64,000 bases of DNA from Pseudomonas koreensis (GTDB lineage: Bacteria; Pseudomonadota; Gammaproteobacteria; Pseudomonadales; Pseudomonadaceae), in the NCBI RefSeq assembly GCF_024169245.1, contig NZ_JALJWP010000001.1:4837501-4901500 (forward strand), in the 5' to 3' direction. Both the position numbers and the translations under genes were made by a program. The notes under the pieces were generated by a model that was not told the DNA's origin, did not search any database, and worked only from the letters and a program-made list of their open reading frames with translations. Positions 36,324-44,623 of this stretch are shown here, piece by piece. Each line of letters starts with the position of its first letter. Within the stretch, counting starts at the first letter, position 1.

Positions 36324-37688
36324 ATGAAATTCGCAGCCATCGAAGACGCACGCCTGTTCCTCGAACAGAACCCCGATATCGACATGATCGAGTTGTTCAT
36401 CCTCGACGCCAACGGCGTGCCGCGCGGCAAGCTGTTGCACCGTGAAGAGCTGCTCGCGGTGTATGAAAGCGGCCGGCCACTGCCGAGCACCATCCTTGGC
36501 CTGACCGTACAGGGCGAGGACGTCGAGAACTCCGGGCTGGTGTGGGACGTCGGCGATATCGACTGCCGTGCCTATCCGCTGCAAGGCAGTCTGGTGCGCC
36601 TGCCATGGCGGCAGATTCCGACTGCGGCGGTGCAGGTCAGCATGCACCCGACCGAGGGCCTGCCGGCGAGCATCGCTGATCCTCGGCACTTGCTGATCAA
36701 GGTGATCGACGGCCTCAAGGCCGAGGGTTATCACCCGATCATGGCCTGCGAGCTGGAGTTCTATCTGCTCGACGCCAAACGCGATCACAACGGCCGCCCG
36801 CAACCGGCGCTGGACGCCGACGGCGGGCGACCGCGACACACGCAAGTCTACGGTTTGCGCGAGCTGGAGCAGATCGAGCCGTTTCTCGCCGATCTCTACA
36901 GCGCCTGCAAACTGCACGGCATTCCGGCGCGCACGGCAATCTCCGAATACGCCCCGGGCCAGGTGGAAATCACCCTCGAACACGGCGATGCGCTGGTGGC
37001 GATGGATCAAGCGGTGCGCTACAAACGTCTGGTCAAAGGCGTGGCGCACAAGCACGGCATGCAGGCGACGTTCATGGCCAAACCGTTCGATGATCTGGCC
37101 GGCACCGGCATGCACATGCACGTCAGCCTCGCCGATGCCGAGGGGCGTAATCTGTTCGCCTCTGAAGACCCAGCCGGCACGCCACTGTTGCGCACGGCGA
37201 TTGGCGGCATGCTCGCCTCCTTGCTCGATTCGCTGCTGCTGTTCTGCCCCAACGCCAACTCCTATCGGCGTTTCCAGGCCAACAGCTACGCGCCACTGGC
37301 GCCGACCTGGGGCGTCGACAACCGCACTGTCAGCCTGCGCGTCCCCGGCGGCCCGGCGCCGACGCGACACATCGAACACCGCATCTGCGGCGCCGACGCC
37401 AACCCCTATCTGGCGGCGGCGGCGATCCTCGCCGGCATTCACCGTGGCATTCGTGAAGAGCTGGATCCGGGGGCGCCGGTCGAGGGCAATGGTTATGCCA
37501 AGGCGAAAGAACTGCTGCCGACCGATTGGCTGACGTCGTTGCAGGCGCTGGAAAACTCCGCGTGGGCACGGGAGGCATTGGGGCAGGAATTCCTTGGGGT
37601 GTATCTGGCGGTGAAGCGTGCCGAGTATCGGCAGTTCATGGCTGAAGTGGGTGAGCAGGATTGGCGGTGGTACCTGACCGAGGCCTGA
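36324..37688 (+). CDS. Glutamine synthetase-like gamma-glutamylpolyamine synthetase (PuuA-type, copy 1)
   Basis: A 454-aa member of the glutamine synthetase superfamily, PuuA/FluG branch. Visible signatures: LFILDANGVPRGK, CELEFYLLDA with metal glutamates, GTGMHMHVSLAD, FCPNANSYRRF and GADANPYLAAAAIL. It would attach glutamate to putrescine or another amine with ATP. Compared with the copy at 52.4 kb it is clearly a paralogue, not identical. It is followed after a REP pair by an FAD oxidase of PuuB type, so this is a second glutamylation/oxidation module. Substrate uncertain. Confidence 0.87.
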   Translation: MKFAAIEDARLFLEQNPDIDMIELFILDANGVPRGKLLHREELLAVYESGRPLPSTILGLTVQGEDVENSGLVWDVGDIDCRAYPLQGSLVRLPWRQIPTAAVQVSMHPTEGLPASIADPRHLLIKVIDGLKAEGYHPIMACELEFYLLDAKRDHNGRPQPALDADGGRPRHTQVYGLRELEQIEPFLADLYSACKLHGIPARTAISEYAPGQVEITLEHGDALVAMDQAVRYKRLVKGVAHKHGMQATFMAKPFDDLAGTGMHMHVSLADAEGRNLFASEDPAGTPLLRTAIGGMLASLLDSLLLFCPNANSYRRFQANSYAPLAPTWGVDNRTVSLRVPGGPAPTRHIEHRICGADANPYLAAAAILAGIHRGIREELDPGAPVEGNGYAKAKELLPTDWLTSLQALENSAWAREALGQEFLGVYLAVKRAEYRQFMAEVGEQDWRWYLTEA

Positions 37689-37702
37689 GGATTCACCTCA
37701 AC

Positions 37703-37799
37703 CCCTGTAGGAGTGAGCCTGCTCGCGATTGCGGTGTGTCAGACCCTGATTTTTTGACTGACGCAGCGCTATCGCGAGCAGGCTCACTCCTACAGGGGA
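37703..37799. repeat. REP pair (family A)
   Basis: GTAGGAGTGAGCCTGCTCGC and its complement with a spacer containing GTGTGTCAG. It separates the glutamine-synthetase-like and FAD oxidase genes of one likely operon. Confidence 0.88.
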
Positions 37800-37832
37800 C
37801 CGTGTACAACCTGAATTAATGTGGACACTGCC

Positions 37833-39116
37833 ATGACCATTCGCTGCAATTCCTACTACACCGCCACCCTCAATCAGGATACCGATTACCCCACCCTGCA
37901 AGGCCGGCACAAGGTCGATGTGGTGATCATCGGCGGCGGTTTCACCGGTGTCGCCACCGCTGTCGAACTGGCAGAAAGAGGCCTGAAAGTCGCGATCGTC
38001 GAAAGCCACAAGATCGGCTGGGGCGCGACCGGGCGCAACGGCGGGCAAGTCACCGGCAGCCTCTCCGGCGACGGCGCGATGCGCAAACAGATGCGCGCAA
38101 AACTGGGCGATGACGTCGACGATTTCATCTGGCACTTGCGCTGGCGCGGTCATGAAATCATCCGCCAGCGCGTGGAAAAATATGCGATCCAGTGCGACCT
38201 CAAACACGGCCATCTGCACGCGGCGTACAAGCCGAGCCACATGACCGATCTGCGCCAGGACTACGACGAAGCCGTGCGTCGAGGTCTGGGCGATGAAGTG
38301 AGTCTGCTCGACCGCAGCCAGGTTCGCGATCTGCTGCAAAGCGAGCTCTACCACGGCGCGATCAAGAACACCCGCAACATGCACCTGCACCCGCTCAACC
38401 TGTGCATCGGCGAAGCGCGGGTGGCCGAAAGTCTCGGCGCGCTGATCTTCGAAAACAGTGAAGTGCTGGAGATCATTCATGGCGCGACGCCTGGGGTGAG
38501 AACTGCTCAAGGCCAGATCGACGCCAATCAAGTGATGCTTGCCGGCGACGTCTATCACAAGCTCGAACCGGGCCAGCTCAAGGGCAAGATTTTCCCGGCC
38601 ATGGGCGGCATCGTCACCACCGCGCCGCTGGGTGATCTGGCGAAACAGATCAACCCCGAAGACCTTGCCGTGTACGACTGCCGCTTCGTCCTCGATTACT
38701 ACCGGCTCACCGCCGACGGCAGGTTGCTGTTTGGTGGTGGCGCGAATTACAGCGGCAAGGACTCACGGGACATTGCCGCCGAATTGCGCCCGTGCATCGA
38801 GCGCACATTTCCAGCGCTCAAAGGCGTGCCGATCGATTACCAGTGGAGCTGCGCGATGGGCATCGTCATCAACCGCATCCCGCAACTGGGCAAGCTCTCG
38901 GACAACGTCTGGTATTGCCAGGGCTACTCGGGACATGGCATCGCCACCACGCACATCATGGGCGAGATCATGAGCCGGGCGATCACCGGGCAAATGGAAC
39001 AGTTCGATACCTTCGCCGCGTGCCAGCACATCCGCGTGCCAATGGGCGACCTGCTCGGCAACCCGTTGCTGGCGGCGGGGATGTGGTATTACCAGATGCT
39101 CGAGCGGTTGCGCTGA
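37833..39116 (+). CDS. FAD-dependent amine oxidase (PuuB-type, copy 1)
   Basis: A 427-aa FAD oxidoreductase of the DAO family, PuuB-like. The FAD motif is VVIIGGGFTGVATAVELAERG, followed by GWGATGRNGGQVTGSLSG typical of gamma-glutamylputrescine oxidases. The C-terminus has GYSGHGIATTHIMGEIM. It would oxidise the product of the preceding glutamyl transferase, giving the aldehyde and H2O2. The N-terminus (RCNSYYTATLNQDTDYP) is the same kind as in the copy at 49.4 kb. ATG 37833 is preferred over a GTG four codons up. No third gene of the pathway is next to it. Confidence 0.88.
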   Translation: MTIRCNSYYTATLNQDTDYPTLQGRHKVDVVIIGGGFTGVATAVELAERGLKVAIVESHKIGWGATGRNGGQVTGSLSGDGAMRKQMRAKLGDDVDDFIWHLRWRGHEIIRQRVEKYAIQCDLKHGHLHAAYKPSHMTDLRQDYDEAVRRGLGDEVSLLDRSQVRDLLQSELYHGAIKNTRNMHLHPLNLCIGEARVAESLGALIFENSEVLEIIHGATPGVRTAQGQIDANQVMLAGDVYHKLEPGQLKGKIFPAMGGIVTTAPLGDLAKQINPEDLAVYDCRFVLDYYRLTADGRLLFGGGANYSGKDSRDIAAELRPCIERTFPALKGVPIDYQWSCAMGIVINRIPQLGKLSDNVWYCQGYSGHGIATTHIMGEIMSRAITGQMEQFDTFAACQHIRVPMGDLLGNPLLAAGMWYYQMLERLR

Positions 39117-39128
39117 GTGGACTGGCAC

Positions 39129-39197
39129 CTTCGCGAGCAGGCTCACTCCTACATTTTGAAATGCGGTCCCCTGTAGGAGTGAGCCTGCTCGCGATGA
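39129..39197. repeat. REP pair (family A)
   Basis: TTCGCGAGCAGGCTCACTCC and GTAGGAGTGAGCCTGCTCGC between convergent genes. Confidence 0.88.
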
Positions 39198-39220
39198 GGC
39201 CCTCAAACCCAACAAAAAAT

Positions 39221-40006
39221 TCAATCCGGCAACTGCTCCACCACAATCCCCAACCGCCGATAGTCCTGGACACTCCCCGACCCCAGATGCCGTTCGGTAA
39301 TCAGCCTGTGCAGGCGCGTGCACGGCGCCACCACAAACGGCTCCACCGCCCCCAGCTTGTCCGCCGTGGTCACCGCAATTACCCGCGTCGCGCTGTTGAG
39401 CATCGCCTGTTTTACCGGCACCTCATCGAAATGCAGCGAGGTAATCCCGACCTCGGGATGAATTGCACATACCCCGGTAATCGCCAGATCCGCCTTGATT
39501 CCCGCGAGCAATCGCAGCGCTTCCTGACCGCTCGCCGACATCGAGTGCGGATTCAATTCACCGCCCGCCAGAATCACTTTGACGCCCTTGTATTCGGACA
39601 AGGCAATCGCCGTCAGCGGTGACGCGGTCACGGCGGTGATGCGGATATCGGCGGGTAACGCGCGCGCAACCTGCAAGGTGGTCGAGCCGGAATCGAACAA
39701 CACAATCTGCCCGTCCTCGATGTGCTGGGCCGCCAATTGCGCCAGGCGCACTTTGATCTCGTCGGTTTCATCGAGCCGGGTGAAATAATCCTTGCCGGAG
39801 TCCTTGGGTCGCGGCAACGCCCCGCCATGCACGCGTTGCACCAGCCCGGCGCTGTCCAGCTCGGCGAGGTCGCGGCGGATGGTGTCTTCGGAAACCGCGA
39901 AATGCTGGCTCAGCTCCGAGGCCATGACCTTGCCGTCACGTTCGAGAAGCAAAAGGATTTTCTGCCGACGCAGAGACGGCAATTCAGCGATGGAGTGATC
40001 GTGCAT
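39221..40006 (-). CDS. DeoR-family transcriptional regulator
   Basis: A 261-aa repressor. The N-terminal helix-turn-helix is KVMASELSQHFAVSEDTIRRDL followed by LVQRVHGGALP, the DeoR hallmark. The C-terminal sugar-phosphate sensor domain has FDSGSTTLQVARALP and DLAITGVCAIHPEVGITS. Members respond to phosphorylated sugars. Which genes it controls is unclear; it is convergent with the FAD oxidase and may act on a distant target. Confidence 0.92.
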   Translation of the reverse strand: MHDHSIAELPSLRRQKILLLLERDGKVMASELSQHFAVSEDTIRRDLAELDSAGLVQRVHGGALPRPKDSGKDYFTRLDETDEIKVRLAQLAAQHIEDGQIVLFDSGSTTLQVARALPADIRITAVTASPLTAIALSEYKGVKVILAGGELNPHSMSASGQEALRLLAGIKADLAITGVCAIHPEVGITSLHFDEVPVKQAMLNSATRVIAVTTADKLGAVEPFVVAPCTRLHRLITERHLGSGSVQDYRRLGIVVEQLPD

Positions 40007-40185
40007 GGTTATGCCTGTTTGTGCTTGTAATTGCAGGTTTCAGCGACACTAGCGAAAGTCTCGGGCAAATACAAACGCAGCGGCTATCAATGCTTTCGAT
40101 CATTGGAATCAACAAGGCGAATTTTTTCTTTGCGCTGCGCCTGTTCACAATGGTCCCACTCTTAAAAGCTCAGGATGAACAGCCC

Positions 40186-40254
40186 ATGAATCTCAACTTC
40201 GCCTTCGCCTGCATGATTGTCGTCTCGTTCGCGATTGCTTTGGGTCACGCCTGA
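40186..40254 (+). CDS. Possible 22-residue membrane peptide
   Basis: A 22-codon frame MNLNFAFACMIVVSFAIALG plus HA, almost all hydrophobic. CAGGATGAAC lies upstream as ribosome site. It stands alone in the 260-base gap between the DeoR gene and the next gene. No family recognised; reality uncertain. Confidence 0.4.
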   Translation: MNLNFAFACMIVVSFAIALGHA

Positions 40255-40274
40255 CGCGCCGTGCGCATCGGGCA

Positions 40275-40793
40275 TCAGGTCGAAACCACCCGCGCCTTGC
40301 GCACAAACAGCGCATGAGCCTTGTCCCAGAAGTTGCCGCCCAGTACAAAGAAGCTGCCGACAAACATCAAATCCCCGAGCAATTGCATCTGCCACAGATT
40401 GGGCCGTAATCCGGGCCAGAAGTTATCGAAATACGGTTCCAGAAACGAGCTGAGCAACGGCAGGCAAAACATCACCACGCCGATCCGGTGCCGAGTCGGG
40501 CCAACCTCGTCGACCGGCGTCGGAATCATCCCCGAGATATAACCGCCGATCTTGCGTTTGAGCTCGGCAAACCCGGCCTTGCCCATGACCGCAATGACCA
40601 CCAGTAACAACACTTTGTTGCTGATGAACAGAACCCCGGTCAATGCCGCTATCTTCGAGCCTGGTACGTCGAAGGCGGCGGCCAGCGGCACCATCAGCCA
40701 CGAGCCAAGCATCACGCAGATGATTGCCAGGCCAACCTTGAAGCGCCAGTTGGAAGCGGGGGGCGGCGTTAGCTGATCCTTGACGTTTTCCAT
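40275..40793 (-). CDS. Small integral membrane protein (transporter-suffix type)
   Basis: A 172-aa protein with about four hydrophobic segments: VGLAIICVMLGSWLMVPLAAA, ALTGVLFISNKVLLLVVIAVMG, VVMFCLPLLSSFLEPYF and LLGDLMFVGSFFVLGG. It matches the widespread family named transporter suffix domain or PpyR-like regulators in pseudomonads, whose role is not proven. The start at 40793 has AGGTAC upstream. Its promoter region is shared with the divergent efflux operon. Confidence 0.75.
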   Translation of the reverse strand: MENVKDQLTPPPASNWRFKVGLAIICVMLGSWLMVPLAAAFDVPGSKIAALTGVLFISNKVLLLVVIAVMGKAGFAELKRKIGGYISGMIPTPVDEVGPTRHRIGVVMFCLPLLSSFLEPYFDNFWPGLRPNLWQMQLLGDLMFVGSFFVLGGNFWDKAHALFVRKARVVST

Positions 40794-40914
40794 GGTTTTG
40801 TACCTGTTGGGGTGGGGTGCAGACGCCTGAAAAGCGTAGCAGCAGATCCGCACGAACAACTCGCCATTCGCAGTCTATGCTCCACTGATATTCGCGGGTC
40901 AGGGACATGACGCA

Positions 40915-42468
40915 ATGCCTCCAACAACCGCCCTGCTGACGCGGCCCGGTCACCTGTTGTTGCTTGGCGCCCTGAGCGTTGGCGGGTGCGTACGCCTGGG
41001 GCCGGATTTCCAGCCCCCCGCTGAGGCGTGGAGCCGACAGTGGAACAGTTCCGCGCTGGAACAGGCCAGTAAGCGCGCCGCTCAGCCGGATTTGCGCCAG
41101 TGGTGGCAGATCTTCGCCGATCCTGTGCTCGACCGCCTGATCAGCGCGGCCGATGCGCACAACAGCAGCCTGAAAATCGCCGGTCTGCGAGTACTCGAAG
41201 CCCGCGCGCAACTGGGCATCGCCGAGAGTGCTCGCTACCCGCAACTGCAGCAGCTCGGCGCCGACGGTCTGTATGTTGACCGCCATCAGTCCGGTGGCAG
41301 CAACCCGCAGGATCTGCACTTCTGGCAACACAGCGCGGCGTTCGACGTTGGTTGGGAACTGGATTTCTGGGGCCGATTCAGCCGCGCCATCGAATCGTCG
41401 GATGCGAGCTACTTCGCCGCACAGGCCAACTATGAAGACGCCCTGGTGCTGCTGCGCGCGCAAGTCGCTGATACCTATTTCGCTTTGCGCACCACCGAAG
41501 CGCGGCTGCGCGTCGCCCGGGAAAATGCCGTTCAGCAAAAACGCAATTTCGAGATCACTCAACAACTCTTCAGCAGCGGCCAGACGGCCGAACTGGATCT
41601 GCAACAGGCGAAAACCCAATACCTCGGCACGCTGAGCAGTATCCCGGCGTTCGAAGATCAACTGCTGCGCACCCGCAACGCCCTGGCAGTGCTGGTTGGC
41701 CAGCCACCCGGTGGCGCGGCGCTGCTGGCCGAACAAACCGGACTGATCCCGCTGACGGATCGTGCAGTGTTGCAGGACATCCCGGCCAACCTGCTGCTGC
41801 GCCGTCCGGACGTGCGTGCGGCGCAAATGAATGTCGCTGCGCAATCGGCGCTGGTCGGCGTCGCCGAGAGCGATCTGTATCCGTCGCTGACCTTGCTCGG
41901 CAGTATTGTCTGGTCCAGCGATACCCTCGGCGCCACGCCGCGCAGTCTCGACCTTATCGGTGGCCCGAGCCTACGCTGGAACATCTTTGATTACGGGCGT
42001 ATCCGCAACAACGTGCGGGTGCAGGATGCGCGCTTGCAGCAACTGATCGAAGCCTATCGCGACAAAGTGCGCCAAGCTGCCCGCGAGGCTGACGACGCCG
42101 CCAGCGGCTTGACCAAAGCGCTGGAACGCGAGCGTATTCTGCGTGAAGCCGAAGGTGCGGCGCGGCGTTCGCTGGTTCTTGCCAACACCCAATACCGTGA
42201 AGGCTATTCGGATTTCCAGCGGGTACTCGACGCGCAACGGGCGCTGCTGGAGTTGCAGGACAATTATCTGGTCAGTCGCAGCAATGCGGTGAGCAATCTG
42301 ATAGCCCTCTACAAAGCCCTCGGTGGCGGGTGGCTGAGCAACGCGCCGCCGATCGATGAGCCGACTCGGCAACACATGCAGCAACGTACCGATTGGGGGG
42401 ATCTGCTCAGCGCGCCGCCCGCCCGACCAGCGTATCCCCTTCCCTCGCAGGTAAGCCGCCATGACTGA
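40915..42468 (+). CDS. Outer-membrane efflux lipoprotein (OprM/NodT family)
   Basis: A 517-aa outer membrane channel of tripartite pumps. The lipobox LSVGGC puts the acylated cysteine at about residue 25. The TolC-fold follows with the NodT signatures WWQIFADPVLDRLISAADAHN and SIVWSSDTLGATPRSL, and two internal helical repeats (RVARENAVQQKRNFEI; LTKALERERILREA). First gene of a three-gene operon; it overlaps the fusion-protein gene by eight bases. Exported compound unknown. Confidence 0.9.
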   Translation: MPPTTALLTRPGHLLLLGALSVGGCVRLGPDFQPPAEAWSRQWNSSALEQASKRAAQPDLRQWWQIFADPVLDRLISAADAHNSSLKIAGLRVLEARAQLGIAESARYPQLQQLGADGLYVDRHQSGGSNPQDLHFWQHSAAFDVGWELDFWGRFSRAIESSDASYFAAQANYEDALVLLRAQVADTYFALRTTEARLRVARENAVQQKRNFEITQQLFSSGQTAELDLQQAKTQYLGTLSSIPAFEDQLLRTRNALAVLVGQPPGGAALLAEQTGLIPLTDRAVLQDIPANLLLRRPDVRAAQMNVAAQSALVGVAESDLYPSLTLLGSIVWSSDTLGATPRSLDLIGGPSLRWNIFDYGRIRNNVRVQDARLQQLIEAYRDKVRQAAREADDAASGLTKALERERILREAEGAARRSLVLANTQYREGYSDFQRVLDAQRALLELQDNYLVSRSNAVSNLIALYKALGGGWLSNAPPIDEPTRQHMQQRTDWGDLLSAPPARPAYPLPSQVSRHD

Positions 42469-43585
42469 CAACGCGCCGCCCGCCCCGGATCCTGTATCTG
42501 CCCAACCCGATCCGGCAAAAAAAGGTATCCGCTGGGTGCTGCTGTTGATCGTGCTGAGCCTGGCCTGGTACCTGCTCGCCGACCGCTACACACCTTACAC
42601 TCAGCAGGCACGGGTCGGTGCGTTTGTGATTCCGGTAGCGGCGGAGGTCGCCGGTCGGGTGATCCGCGTCAACGTGCGTAATAATCAGGACGTGAACGCT
42701 GGCGACATCCTCTTCGAACTCGACCCGCAGCCGTTGCAAATCGCTGTTGACCGGGCGAAGGCTGATCTGGAGTCGACCCGTCGCCAGGTCGGCGCCAGCA
42801 CCGCCGGTATCGCCTCGGCGCAGGCGTCGTTGCGTGCTGCGCAAGCCAATGAACTCAAGGCACGGCAGGACAATCAACGGCTTGAAGGCTTGTACAGGCA
42901 GGATCCCGGTACAGTGTCCGTGAGACTTCTTGAAGTGTCTCGAGCCAACCGCGAACAAGCGGTCGCGCAGGTCGCCGCCGCCCGAGCCGAAGTGCAGCGC
43001 GCGCAAGAGCAGGAAGGTGGAAATACTGACACCAACGCGCAACTGCGCAGCGCTGCTTCGGCACTGGCCAAGGCCGAACTGGACCTGGCCAACACTCGCA
43101 TCGGCGCGCGTTCGGCCGGCTTGATTACTGACCTGCGCACCGACGTCGGCCAGTTCACCACCGCTGGCAATCCGGTGATGACCTTGATTGCCATCCACGA
43201 CGTGTGGATCAGCGCTGACCTCACCGAAAACAACCTCGGCCGCATCCAACCCGGAACACCGGTCGCGATCGTCCTCGATGCGTTACCCGGCGAAGTCCTT
43301 GACGGCCGCGTCCGCAGCGTTGGCTACGGCGTCAGCGTCGGCCAGACCCCAGCGCCCGGCACTCTGCCAAATATCCAGAACAGCCGCGACTGGCTGCGTC
43401 CGGCGCAACGTTTTCCGGTGATCATCGAGTTCACGCGAGAGGCAAAGAACCGTCTCATGGACAGCCGAGCGATACGTGCCGGCGGCCAGGCCGAAGTCAT
43501 GGTTTTCCCCAGCGAAGGCAATCCGCTCAACTCGTTGGGGCGGCTGTTTGTCGCGTTGATGAGCTGGCTGTCGTATGCCTACTGA
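42461..43585 (+). CDS. HlyD/EmrA-type membrane fusion protein
   Basis: A 374-aa periplasmic adaptor. One membrane anchor at about 23-42 (IRWVLLLIVLSLAWYLLA). Then the barrel-sandwich half-motif (VIRVNVRNNQDVNAGDILFELD), a coiled-coil hairpin (about 90-205) and the return half LANTRIGARSAGLITDLRTDVGQF. It links the inner membrane protein to the outer membrane channel of the preceding gene. The start has AGGTAAG upstream. Its end overlaps the next gene by 11 bases. Confidence 0.92.
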   Translation: MTDNAPPAPDPVSAQPDPAKKGIRWVLLLIVLSLAWYLLADRYTPYTQQARVGAFVIPVAAEVAGRVIRVNVRNNQDVNAGDILFELDPQPLQIAVDRAKADLESTRRQVGASTAGIASAQASLRAAQANELKARQDNQRLEGLYRQDPGTVSVRLLEVSRANREQAVAQVAAARAEVQRAQEQEGGNTDTNAQLRSAASALAKAELDLANTRIGARSAGLITDLRTDVGQFTTAGNPVMTLIAIHDVWISADLTENNLGRIQPGTPVAIVLDALPGEVLDGRVRSVGYGVSVGQTPAPGTLPNIQNSRDWLRPAQRFPVIIEFTREAKNRLMDSRAIRAGGQAEVMVFPSEGNPLNSLGRLFVALMSWLSYAY

Positions 43586-44603
43586 GCGCAGCATCCCGGC
43601 GCAACGGGCCATGCGCCTTGCGTTCGGCACGGCGCTGTGCACCGCTGCCAGTTATGCGCTGGCCTTGCCGCTGGCGTTTATTTCGCCGGTATTGGCGGTG
43701 TTGTTGCTGGCCAGCATGCCCAAACCCTTGCCATTCAAAGGTGCGCTGGTGCTGGCATTGGTGGCGGGCCTTACCACGAGCATCGGCCTGCTGCTGGTGC
43801 CATTGCTGCGCTATGCCCCGGTGAGCGGCGTACTGTTGATCGGCCTCGGTCTGTTTGTGGTGTTTCGCTTCGGCCTGCGCGGCGGCAATCCGCTGTTGGT
43901 GACGTTTCTGGTGATCGGCATGACCATGATTTCCGCCGCCGGATTCGCCGAATTCGATCTGGCGATGGCGGTGATCGGCGCGCTGGTCAAAGGCTTGTTG
44001 CTGGCGGTCGCAGTGGTCGGTGTCAGCCATGCGCTGTTTCCTGAGCAACCTGATAGCCCCGCCCCACCAAAACCGCCGTCCCTGCCTGCCGAGGAAGTTC
44101 CATGGGTGGCCCTGCGCGCCACTCTGATTGTGCTGCCGACGTTCATGCTGGCCCTGAGCGATCCGGCCAGCTATCTGCCGATCATCCTCAAAGCTGTCAG
44201 CCTGGGCCAACAAAGCTCTACCACGCACACCCGTCACGCCGGCCGCGAACTGCTTGGCTCGACCCTCCTCGCAGGCGTGCTGGCGGTGCTGCTCTGGTGC
44301 GGGTTGAGCCTGTTTGTGCATCTGTGGATGTTCTTTCTGTGGATGCTGCTGTTCGGCCTGTGGCTGGGGCGCAGACTCTATCGCCTCAGCCCTACGCGGT
44401 TCAGCCCCGGTTTCTGGCTCAACACCCTCGTGACCATGATCATCCTGCTCGGCCAATCGGTGCAGGACAGCGCCGCCGGCAAGGATGTGTACACCGCGTT
44501 CGCGGTGCGCATGGGCCTGTTCATTCTGGTGGCGCTATATGGCACGTTGATGATGCACGTATTGGCAGCACAACAAATCCGGACTGTCGGCACTGCCCGA
44601 TAA
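43575..44603 (+). CDS. DUF2955 / FUSC-like inner-membrane transporter subunit
   Basis: A 342-aa membrane protein of about nine to ten helices in two blocks, with a short hydrophilic loop (PEQPDSPAPPKPPSLPAEEV) between. It matches DUF2955, a fusaric-acid-resistance-like (FUSC) family, often the inner membrane partner of HlyD and NodT proteins as here. It probably exports aromatic acids or toxins; not determined. It overlaps the fusion-protein gene by 11 bases, showing one tight operon. Convergent with the next gene. Confidence 0.85.
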   Translation: MPTERSIPAQRAMRLAFGTALCTAASYALALPLAFISPVLAVLLLASMPKPLPFKGALVLALVAGLTTSIGLLLVPLLRYAPVSGVLLIGLGLFVVFRFGLRGGNPLLVTFLVIGMTMISAAGFAEFDLAMAVIGALVKGLLLAVAVVGVSHALFPEQPDSPAPPKPPSLPAEEVPWVALRATLIVLPTFMLALSDPASYLPIILKAVSLGQQSSTTHTRHAGRELLGSTLLAGVLAVLLWCGLSLFVHLWMFFLWMLLFGLWLGRRLYRLSPTRFSPGFWLNTLVTMIILLGQSVQDSAAGKDVYTAFAVRMGLFILVALYGTLMMHVLAAQQIRTVGTAR

Positions 44604-44623
44604 TCGCTATCTGACCCTACAGC

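Noticed and set aside
40423..41844. 473-codon minus-strand frame opposite the outer-membrane channel
   Set aside because: Shadow of the NodT-family gene; no ribosome site, no domain.
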